From positions 177,466 to 241,465 of the forward strand of contig MU619248.1 of NCBI GenBank assembly GCA_025201805.1: 64,000 bases of DNA. The letters run 5' to 3'. The DNA is from Parasitella parasitica (taxonomy: Eukaryota > Mucoromycota > Mucoromycetes > Mucorales > Mucoraceae). Position numbers and translations under genes: made by a program. The notes beneath the pieces were generated by a model, which made no database searches, was not told the DNA's origin, and was given only the letters and a program-made list of their open reading frames with translations. The stretch's first letter is position 1. The number at the start of each line of letters is the position of its first letter. Below, piece by piece: positions 34,498 through 43,331 of this stretch.

Positions 34498-35385
34498 ATA
34501 TCACCGTGGAATCGGCATCATGTCGGGAGAACCCCGATCACTTCCTAAATGGAAAATGGATCATAACTATATAAATCTATGATGCAAGAACAAAACACAA
34601 TCGTGCCAATAATTTGTAGTTTTTATGCTTCAATTGATATATACAGTGAATATACATCACATTACATGCAAAATGAAGTTGTTGTATTAGTCTTCAGGAA
34701 AAATTGATAGATGTAAATTAATGAAAAGGAAAACGAGAATCGTTGTAACACACATTACATTGTAAGCAACATTTGTAGAGTACTATATTTTATTTGGATC
34801 TCTCCGCATCAAATTCATCTTAAATTCTGTTGCTTACACGGTAGAACAAGGCCTGATGCCAAGTATTTCGTTCATGTAAAAATGTATACAAGGCAATTAT
34901 TTCTGCATTCCTGTTTGATTTGCGTCTCACCACAACATCAGTTTATTCATGAAACTACTGATAAGGTTTGTCTATCTGCCGGATGATTATTCTACCTATC
35001 GAATTTTCATTAGCCAAGAGCTGCCAAATTATTTCTTTTCTTGTTGCAGAAAGGAGAGCGAAGCACGATATTCAACATTATTACAGGATTTACTAGATAT
35101 CAGATGTATAATATTTAATCTTTATTTATATTGTATAATATTCCTGCTTATCAGATGCGTGTTGTCGTGATTTTCAATACCGAAATTGCATTTGAGCAAA
35201 GGTAGAAAGAACATGCACATGAGTTAAAAACACGTTTTATATGGTTTTATCTTTATCCCGAAAGTGACTCAAAAAAGAAGGTGATCCTCAACATTTTCCT
35301 TTCGCGTAGAATTGAATTGTTCTTCCAGCACTTTTTCAAGAGGCAACTTGAATAGCTGCTTTGGCAAATTATTATCATTGGTTGA
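34498..35385. repeat. Left copy of an 888-bp direct repeat (D)
   Basis: Near-identical to 42338-43226 in the same orientation (offset 7840, changing to 7841 after a 1-bp indel near 35312). Both copies start at TATCA(C/T)CGTGG and end at ATTGGTTGA. The few differences visible cluster in the first ~45 bp (CACCG/CATCG, GGAATC/GGAGTC, GTCGG/GTCAG, CCCCG/CCCTG) and are all transitions, three of them at CpG. Each copy contains the same 73-codon ORF (34949-35170; 42789-43010), probably non-coding. D has no TG...CA ends and no primer-binding site next to it, so I do not call it an LTR. Confidence 0.9.
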
Positions 35386-35690
35386 GATACGATTAAACAA
35401 CAAATTTTATTATAAAAATTAAATATAAAAATAGCTGGTGAGCACAGAATAACCAAATGTATTGTGTTGCCCTAGCCAGTTCTGGTTGGAAGAGAAAGAA
35501 AAACCTCTTACGAGTAAAGAGGAAAATGAAATAATTTAATAAGACCTAGAAGCAGTGAGGGAAAGGAGGGCACCACTATGATAGCCAGTTCGCCATTTTA
35601 ACACCAGGCTGGGGAAGTTCAGAAGGAAGTTGATCATGAAACAGATAATCCAGTTCATGTAAGAGAAAGCAGACAGAAGGCCTATTGGTT
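35386..35690 (-). mobile_element. 5'-truncated LINE 3' end, outer left copy
   Basis: In minus orientation. The 5' edge begins inside the coding region: RPSVCFLLHELDYLFHDQ then PSELPQPGVKMANWLS and stop (35576), the homologue of the C-terminal end of the inner copies. The 3' UTR runs to TTTAATCGTAT(C)TC at the left edge. It is flanked by ATTGGTTGA on both sides (35377-35385 and 35684-35692), a target-site duplication. Only the last ~35 codons of the element's ORF remain. Confidence 0.7.
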
Positions 35691-36468
35691 GAGATACGAT
35701 TAAAGAAGAATTTTATTAACTAAAAAATAATTAAATGACTGTGAGCACATAGCATTTTTCATCTGCTGCATTGCCCTAGTCAGATCGCGTAGTTTATATG
35801 AAAGAAAAACCTTCCCAAAAGACAAGGAAAAAGAAAAAAGTATTAAAGTATTTAGAAAAAAAAAAAATAAAAAATAAAATAGAGAGATTTAGGAACAGAG
35901 CAAAGAGACATTAACACTTTTACACGAGCAACCAATTCACCATAGAGGCACCAGGATCTTGTGGGGTAGAAGGAGGGACTTGTCCATGAAATAAATGATC
36001 CATTTCATGCATGATTCTGCAGATTTCAGGCCAACGAACCGGCCAAGGGAAGGCTTGCTGGGGATTTCGTGGTTTTTTTGAAAGTAGATGATTCAATAAA
36101 TATGATAGCGGATCATCAACTGATAGAGGCATTTGTAGTCGACTGTGCATATGAAGACATTCGATAGCATGTTTACGAGTAAAGTTTTCAAAAGGATGGT
36201 ATATACAGGGACTAGGAATACCACCTGGCATATACAGTATTTTTACTTTTGGAAGATTTCATTTATTTTCTGGACGAATTCACCTAGCTAATTTAGACAG
36301 ATGTGATATATTTTTAGACGATTTTTTTTGTAGACCTTTTTACTTGGAAATTTAAAGAATCACAAAATGGGCTTTATTCACTATACAGTGATTTGACGAA
36401 AGATATGGTAAAGGACTCTCCAAGCCGCGCTTTTTTTTTACTTGCAAAAAAATTTTAATATAAATAAT
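35691..36468 (-). mobile_element. LINE 3'-end copy, inner left (left arm of the inverted repeat)
   Basis: Encodes 36231-35920: MPGGIPSPCIYHPFENFTRK, HAIECLHMHSRLQMP, SVDDPLSYLLN, WPVRWPEICRIMHEMDHLFH, PPSTPQDPGASMVNWLLV. This is the C-terminal end of mucoralean non-LTR retrotransposon reverse transcriptases as I remember them, with a Cys/His zinc-knuckle-like C-x2-H...H-x3-C cluster. No RT domain precedes it. Upstream is ~200 bp of non-coding DNA shared with the right-hand copy. The 3' UTR ends at the ATCGTAT terminus. It is ~97% identical and inverted relative to 40988-41745. Confidence 0.7.
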
Positions 36469-36570
36469 ACATGAAAGAATGATCACTTAATGGAATATGG
36501 ATATAAGATATGGATATAACATGGATATAACATGAGAAGGTTATAGACATATCAATCACAAATATGATTA

Positions 36571-38270
36571 TTATTTTAAAAAGTATTCAGCAGTAGATTT
36601 GGATGGTAACTTTCTAAACCCGCAATTTTCATCCAGGATTAGACGATCCAATTTTCGTTGTTCAATTAATTCATTATAAATGGTAGCCAACATCTCGAAA
36701 ATGATATTCCAGTTGCTTCGTAGCTCCCAGGATGTGGGGACACAAGCTGATCTCAGCTCCACAAGCCTCCATCTTCCTGCTTTTGTTAAGTTTAGTTTGG
36801 TTACTGTTAGGGTCTGCTTTATCACTTGTATACCAAATGTACACTTTTTCGTCATTGTTTCCATACTAGCTCTTTTGTTCTGTTTCAATATATGGAGTAA
36901 CGAGTTGCTACATTCAACTAATAGCTTTAGGGTATCATCCAGGGAGTGCCTTGTTATCTCATTATCAAATCCGCTGCTACATTCAATGAAAAGCTCTTCG
37001 TTGTTTGTTGTCCTAAACCATCCGCATATTTTCTATCTGAGAAACTAATGACGAAGTCATTGCATTCGGAAACCGCTAAACCTTGTGATTCAATCATTTT
37101 CTCGCACCAGTAGAACTCTGTCAAATTAGATTCTTGACTTAAATATTTGAACATGGGGACAATGTATTTGACAAAAGGTGTACGCTCATGGTTGTTACTA
37201 TTGCGCAATTCTTGTTTGCAATTTGAGCTGAAGTCTGTAAGAGTATAACAAACAATGTCCATGAACGTCCGAGTGGTACCAGTAGCTTCAAGTCTTTTTT
37301 CATGGTTCCAAAGCATTCTAATGAAATCTTCTTTATCAGCACTTAATACATCTTGAATAAATTCAGTAACACCGGGAAAAGAGTCGAATGAAGCAAATTT
37401 ATTTTGATCCACAACGTGACCCTTGTATTCATCCATTGCTTCCTCGTTTTTATAATTATCGTCATCAATCAAGAACTCCATCCCAATTTCACAGAAATCT
37501 CTGATTTTCTCTCTATCAATGTATTGGATCTTCGGTTTATGTGGTGCTGTGAAGAATGTAGCTGGATTAAAAATGACGAATTTCTTTTGATTTTTATCCA
37601 ACGTACAGGTCTGAAAGAAAAAAAGAAATTAATTAATCGCGTGAATTAGCATTTTATATTTTCAAGTTACCTTTTTTGTAGGTGATGTGTATGTTGTTGT
37701 TTCTACTGTTGTTGAGATTCGAGTGGCTTCATCTTCTGTTGTTCCTGAGACTTGTGTGGCTGCCTCTTCTTCTGCTGTTGAGCCTGTTGTACCATCAATA
37801 TATTGATCTTGGAATTCATTAAGGCCTCTCATTGTCAACGCATTTCCAAGTCTTTGTGCCTTTTCATACGCTTCTTGTCGTTCCTTTGCAATTTTTCTTT
37901 TTCTTACTCTTGGCTCATTCTCGTCTATCGTACGTTTGTATTCCTTGATAAAACGGTCTTTTGTTTTTCGAAGTGAGAAATAACTATACACTTTTTGAAT
38001 AAATATATTGATATTTGAAGGCAGCGCTACCGACTGATCTTTGCTATTCATTGTATTATAAAGTGCGGCTTTAATATAGCTGTATATTTCCTCAGGATTG
38101 TCTTTCATCAATTCATCCTCTGGAATGCAATCAATGTGGTATTGTAGATCGCCAAAGCTGCTAACTGGCATTGTCAAAATGTAGTTACATTCAGTAAACT
38201 TGTTTCGCACTTCTGGAGTTAGTGTATATTCTTTATCACAATCGCGGGGGAATTTTGGGGAGCCAACCAT
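36571..38270 (-). pseudogene. Spliced gene of unknown function inside the island, broken by a frameshift
   Basis: Exon 1 38270 to about 37672 encodes ~200 aa (start MVGSPKFPRDCDKEYTL, a basic region RVRKRKIAKERQEAYEKAQR, then Thr-rich). A GT-AG intron joins to TCTLDKNQKKFVIFNPATFF at about 37610. Reading continues to about 37010 (ESQGLAVSECNDFVISFSDR, KYADGLG), where the frame is lost. A second frame carries on: TTNNEELFIECSSGFDNEIT, then RHSLDDTLKLLVECSNSLLH, to a stop at 36571. The two halves clearly belong together (~540 aa). No domain is recognised; such proteins are typical passengers of mucoralean repeats. A perfect palindrome sits 22 bp before the start. Transcription is unknown. Confidence 0.6.
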
Positions 38271-38291
38271 TGTAAAAGTTACAGCAAAGAT

Positions 38292-38330
38292 AAAAACTTA
38301 TCAAAATGACGGTCATTTTGATAAGTTTTT
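38292..38330. repeat. Perfect 39-bp palindrome upstream of the island gene
   Basis: Arms of 19 nt: AAAAACTTATCAAAATGAC (38292-38310), a single G, then the exact reverse complement (38312-38330). It begins 22 bp upstream of the start codon at 38270. The centre TGACGGTCA resembles a CRE with one extra base. It could be an operator for a dimeric factor, a hairpin in the leader, or a boundary of a small element. Confidence 0.9.
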
Positions 38331-38420
38331 CAATTTCGTCTGTTACGTCATCAATAACTAAACCATTTATGATTTATTTTTTTTACACACCAGTGTAATA
38401 TTTTTACTTTTCACATCGTT

Positions 38421-38735
38421 AAGCCTTATAAAATTCCAAGAGGATCCACCCATCTTGGTCCTTGGTTAATAGAGATAAAAGCCAGCCTCTCAAGGATTGG
38501 GATGGTCCCTGCAACTCTTGGTGAGGTATGCAATAGTTGGCGCGGGCTTGCTGACGACCTGTTACGATGTATTATTACCTAGCTTTGAAAGCCTTATAAA
38601 ATTCCAAGAGGATCCACCCATCTTGGTCCTTGGTTAATAGAGATAAAGGCCAGCCTCTCAAGGATTGGGATGGTCCCTGCAACTCTTGGTGAGGCATGCA
38701 ATAGTCGGCGCGGGCTTGCTGACGACTTGTTCAAA
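38421..38735. repeat. Tandem duplication of a ~145-bp sequence, period 168 bp
   Basis: Two direct copies, starting at 38421 and 38589 with AAGCCTTATAAAATTCCAAG and running through GGCGCGGGCTTGCTGACGAC, differ by only a few bases (AAAGCC/AAGGCC, GGTATGC/GGCATGC, AGTTGG/AGTCGG, GACCTG/GACTTG). The minus strand of one copy is open (RVAGTIPILERLAFISINQG) but has no recognised domain. The higher GC content sets it apart from its surroundings. It may be a fragment of a retroelement or SINE. Confidence 0.85.
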
Positions 38736-39375
38736 TGTCTAGGTAAAACAAAGAAACTTGCTGGGTTTACAAGGTACTTATATATAGAAGACAAATTTCA
38801 AGTATAATTATTAATACTTATTTGATGTGCTGTTGTACAATGAATGTACGAGGAATTAAAATTTAGGTAAAGCTTAGTATGTCTTATCAATATTTGAAGT
38901 ATAATCTCAATTTCGACATTTATGAAATTAAGATACATGGAATAATCAAAGTGGAAAATAAACCATACGTGATGATCAGGAGAAATAAAGATAATAAAGA
39001 TTGGATGAAAAAAAGGTTATTTTATTCACTTCTGTAAGTATCGTTATCTCTTAACGAAAAGCATCAATATTTTCCATTAATTGCTCTGTTTACACTGTAC
39101 TAAATTTTCTTTTTTTGACCTCCTTAGTGTTATGCATCATGTTACGAGCAAAACTGTTTCTTTTCTTCTTTTTTTTCTTGTATTTAAGTGAAGACTCATC
39201 AAACTTTAATAATAATAAAAAAAAACTTAAATGAATTAGCCTTTCATCGTATCATTTTTGTCAGAAGAGTCTGATGGCAAACGTTTTGTATCAAGCAAAC
39301 TTTGGGATATCATTACATGGCTCAGTAGCTAATATTAATAGGACATAACGAGTTGGAGGATACCGATGAGGCGAT

Positions 39376-40030
39376 CTTAGTATATCAATTTAGTATGTTG
39401 ACGTGCTTCTTCTGATAAAGTAGATAGTGTAAGGCTGCAGAGTTTTAGAAGGATCGGTTGGTCAAATTTAGGAATGGAGATATTGAAGTTTTCCAGTTGG
39501 GTGTAGACATGATTGTTATAATCCTCATGGGTGAGAAGGCTTATATCAAGGATATAATTGTATTTTTTTTATGTTAAGCGAATCTAGAGAATTTGTGTCG
39601 AGAGAGGGTTTGTGCTTGGAACGTAATCGTGTGTTGATGGGATTGGCTGTCAATATTTTGGGTTTTGGTTTAGATATTTTACAATATCCACATTGGTAAT
39701 ACTCCGTTCGAGGTGTTTGCTTGCGTTGGCATATTATCTACATACCCTATCCTATTTTCAAGTTAATGAACGGTATCTTTTAAAGGGATAATATTATGAT
39801 ATGCAGAGCAATTCTACATAATTTTGTGATAGTTTAATCTTTACGGTTGAGGAAAATGTTGTTGGGTCCAAGTCTTTTTTTTAGATAGACCTTCTATCCA
39901 GGCATAGTGGAAGTATAGTAGTAATTTGGAGCGCCACAAGAAGCTTGTTCATGACGTCGTCTACCTTCATGAAGGATGTACCTTTCTGTTACTTCTTGTA
40001 ACCGGGTGTAATGTTGGATTAAAAAAAAGG
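39376..40030 (-). pseudogene. Decayed coding sequence of an unknown (probably transposon-borne) gene
   Basis: Translating the minus strand gives coding-like segments in shifted frames: LQEVTERYILHEGRRRHEQA then SCGAPNYYYTSTMPG and an in-frame TAG (about 39900-40020); NPINTRLRSKHKPSLDTNSL (about 39600-39640); and YNYILDISLLTHEDYNNHVY, LENFNISIPKFDQPILLKLC, then stop near 39376. The last two blocks are offset at an 8-A run around 39566-39573. Several stops and shifts show it is dead. No domain recognised. Confidence 0.5.
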
Positions 40031-40987
40031 ATGTTTCTGTTTAGACTCCTCTTGATCTGACATACTGTATTGTTTTATAAGTAGGTGGATGGAGGTGTTG
40101 TTGAAATAAGTTTTAATATGAACCTAATTTGCTAGAAGTTATATTTATAGCGGAAGACCCAAAGTATTGTGTGTTCTTTTTAGATGAAAATGTTGAAAGA
40201 TAGAGATTGTGGAAAACCATAAGATATCTTAATCTTATTTTGTTCTAATAAATGCTCTCCAGAACACGCCAGTAACATCAAGTCAGGTTTTTAATGAATA
40301 TACAATATCTAAAAACAACAAAGAGATTTTTGTTAATTCATGAATAAACGTTGGTTGCTAAATGAAACGAAATTACCTTTGTTTGTTTGTTTGTTTCTCT
40401 CTCTCCATGATAATATATTGATTGTGTTATCCATAGTCTGCTTCTTCCTTTCCTGAAAGCGGAATCTTCATTTTCTTGAATGGATGTCTCCATAAAAGTT
40501 CAAATAATTTCAGCAATACACTTGAATCAATCAGTGCATGATATCATCGCAACTCTATTGATCTCTTTCCAAAAAAAGTAATTCCTAAACTTAATGATGA
40601 ATGCAAGTCTACTTACAAAATAACTTGTAAATCATATCTGTAACACCAAGTATAAAAATGATATCTTAGGCTTGAGCGAAACCGATATGATCCATATTGA
40701 CTCACTTCAGGAACACATCAACAAGTAGATCTACTTCCTCGTTGGGTTAATGAGACTTTATCATATATATCTTCAATTCATAATCGTAAAAAATACTCGT
40801 GTCACTTTCCAAAAAAATTGTTTGCAGGACGTACCTATTCCAATACTTGTTGCCTCCGTTAGTACTCCAGATACAATGGTAAAACCCAACCCATCAGCTC
40901 CCCTCCCTTGGTATAGAAGAAGTTTAGACTTGATATAAAACATGACGTCTTAGAAAGTCATTAAGAAGAAGACTCATTTAAACTTGA

Positions 40988-41745
40988 ATTATTTATATTA
41001 AAAAGCGCGGCTTGGAGAGTCCTTTACCATATCTTTCGTCAAATCACTGTATAGTGAATAAAGCCCATTTTGTGATTCTTTAAATTTCCAAGTAAAAAGG
41101 TCTACAAAAAAAATCGTCTAAAAATATATCACATCTGTCTAAATTAGCTAGGTGAATTCGTCCAGAAAATAAATGAAATCTTCCAAAAGTAAAAATACTG
41201 TATATGCCAGGTGGTATTCCTAGTCCCTGTATATACCATCCTTTTGAAAACTTTACTCGTAAACATGCTATCGAATGTCTTCATATGCACAGTCGACTAC
41301 AAATGCCTCTATCAGTTGATGATCCGCTATCATATTTATTGAATCATCTACCTTCAAAAAAACCACGAAATCTCCAGCAAGCCTTCCCTTAGCCGGTTCG
41401 TTGGCCTGAAATCTGCAGAATCATGCATGAAATGGATCATTTATTTCATGGACAAGTCCCTCCTTCTACCCCACAAGATCCTGGTGCCTCTATGGTGAAT
41501 TGGTTGCTCGTGTAAAAGTGTTAATGTCTCTTTGCTCTGTTCCTAAATCTCTCTATTTTATTTTTTATTTTTTTTTTTTCTAAATACTTTAACACTTTTT
41601 TCTTTTTCCTTCTTGTCTTTTGGGAAGGTTTTTCTTTCATATAAACTACGCGATCTGACTAGGGCAATGCAGCAGATGAAAAATGCTATGTGCTCACAGT
41701 CATTTAATAATTTTTTATTTAATAAAATTCTTCTTTAATCGTATA
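40988..41745 (+). mobile_element. LINE 3'-end copy, inner right (right arm of the inverted repeat)
   Basis: Inverted match to 35694-36468. The ORF starts at 41204 with the same MPGGIPSPCIYHPFENFTRK but ends at a TAG (41389-41391) where the left copy has TGG (Trp). Coding similarity continues past the stop to the homologous C-terminus near 41515. So it is a nonsense-mutated copy, by a single G-to-A change. At the inner edge the left arm has about 20 extra bases before the shared ATTATTTATATT. The 3' edge ends at ATCGTAT (41738-41744). Confidence 0.75.
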
Positions 41746-41755
41746 TCATCGTGGT

Positions 41756-42340
41756 CGATGGCGTCTTGGCTGGCTTCCAGGTGGCAAACCACGTCCTTGC
41801 CCTTTCCACCCGACAACTAATCTCTCTCGTGCTCACGTTACTGACTGTCTGCAGATACATCGCCGACTTCAGTTGCCTGAATCTATCCAAGACCCTCTTT
41901 CTTTCCTGCTTAACTTATTGCCACTGAGACACCCACAAATGCTCAATACGGAGCTTCCTGGGCAGTCCGTTGGCCTGCAATCTGCTTGATCCTATCATAT
42001 TTTCCACAATGAAGACGTTCCTCCGGCTCCTCCTCATATCGGTACTAGTTTGGTAGAATGGTTGCATAGGTAAAGGCTGCTAGTGTTTCTAACCTGTTTC
42101 TGGATTTTTTCATTTTATTTCTCCTCTTTTATACTCTTTCATTTCAACTTATATTTGTTTCATTTATAATTTCTTACCTCTTCCATACTTTTTTCGTTTT
42201 CCCTCTTGACTCTTCAGAGGGTCTTTTCTTTCCTTCCACTTGGCAAACTGGTCCGGGCAATGCAGTTATTCCAACTATTGTGATCATTATGACCATTTTT
42301 ATTTTTCTTTATTCAATAAAATTTCTCATTTAACCGTATA
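41756..42340 (+). mobile_element. Diverged LINE 3'-end copy, outer right
   Basis: Reads LPGGKPRPCPFHPTTNLSRA, HVTDCLQIHRRLQLPESIQD, PLSFLLNLLP, clearly homologous to the inner copies but diverged. It is broken by a frameshift and stop near 41990, after which WAVRWPAICLIL and PPAPPHIGTSLVEWLHR align to the family C-terminus in other frames (stop 42071). The 3' UTR ends TTTAACCGTATA. It is flanked by TATCATCGTGG on both sides (41743-41754 and 42339-42349), a target-site duplication. It belongs to a different, older subfamily than the inner copies. Confidence 0.7.
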
Positions 42341-43226
42341 TCATCGTGGAGTCGGCATCATGTCAGGAGAACCCTGATCACTTCCTAAATGGAAAATGGA
42401 TCATAACTATATAAATCTATGATGCAAGAACAAAACACAATCGTGCCAATAATTTGTAGTTTTTATGCTTCAATTGATATATACAGTGAATATACATCAC
42501 ATTACATGCAAAATGAAGTTGTTGTATTAGTCTTCAGGAAAAATTGATAGATGTAAATTAATGAAAAGGAAAACGAGAATCGTTGTAACACACATTACAT
42601 TGTAAGCAACATTTGTAGAGTACTATATTTTATTTGGATCTCTCCGCATCAAATTCATCTTAAATTCTGTTGCTTACACGGTAGAACAAGGCCTGATGCC
42701 AAGTATTTCGTTCATGTAAAAATGTATACAAGGCAATTATTTCTGCATTCCTGTTTGATTTGCGTCTCACCACAACATCAGTTTATTCATGAAACTACTG
42801 ATAAGGTTTGTCTATCTGCCGGATGATTATTCTACCTATCGAATTTTCATTAGCCAAGAGCTGCCAAATTATTTCTTTTCTTGTTGCAGAAAGGAGAGCG
42901 AAGCACGATATTCAACATTATTACAGGATTTACTAGATATCAGATGTATAATATTTAATCTTTATTTATATTGTATAATATTCCTGCTTATCAGATGCGT
43001 GTTGTCGTGATTTTCAATACCGAAATTGCATTTGAGCAAAGGTAGAAAGAACATGCACATGAGTTAAAAACACGTTTTATATGGTTTTATCTTTATCCCG
43101 AAAGTGACTCAAAAAAGAAGGTGATCCTCAACATTTTCCTTTCGCGTAGAATTAAAATTGTTCTTCCAGCACTTTTTCAAGAGGCACCTTGAATAGCTGC
43201 TTTGGCAAATTATTGTCATTGGTTGA
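42338..43226. repeat. Right copy of the 888-bp direct repeat (D)
   Basis: Matches 34498-35385. After its end (ATTGGTTGA) the sequence continues TGTATCTCACAAAC, which is what an uninterrupted chromosome would show; the left copy instead runs into a LINE 3' end at that point. Conversely the left D is preceded by unique DNA and this copy by a LINE 3' end. So the two D copies look like a duplicated target flanking the whole 7-kb insert. Confidence 0.9.
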
Positions 43227-43331
43227 TGTATCTCACAAACTTTAAAAAACTTAACGTCTATTTATACTCGAATCAATAAAAGAATTTTGTTTTCTATTAA
43301 AAAAAAGGTATAACGGATGAATTATTTAATG

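Noticed and set aside
34949-35170. 73-codon ORF repeated identically at 42789-43010
   Set aside because: Its conservation is explained by the recent duplication of the whole D segment; no start context, family or codon bias supports coding.
34498-43226. LTR retrotransposon with 888-bp LTRs
   Set aside because: D lacks TG...CA ends, a primer-binding site and a polypurine tract, and no gag-pol is present; the D edges coincide with LINE 3' ends instead.
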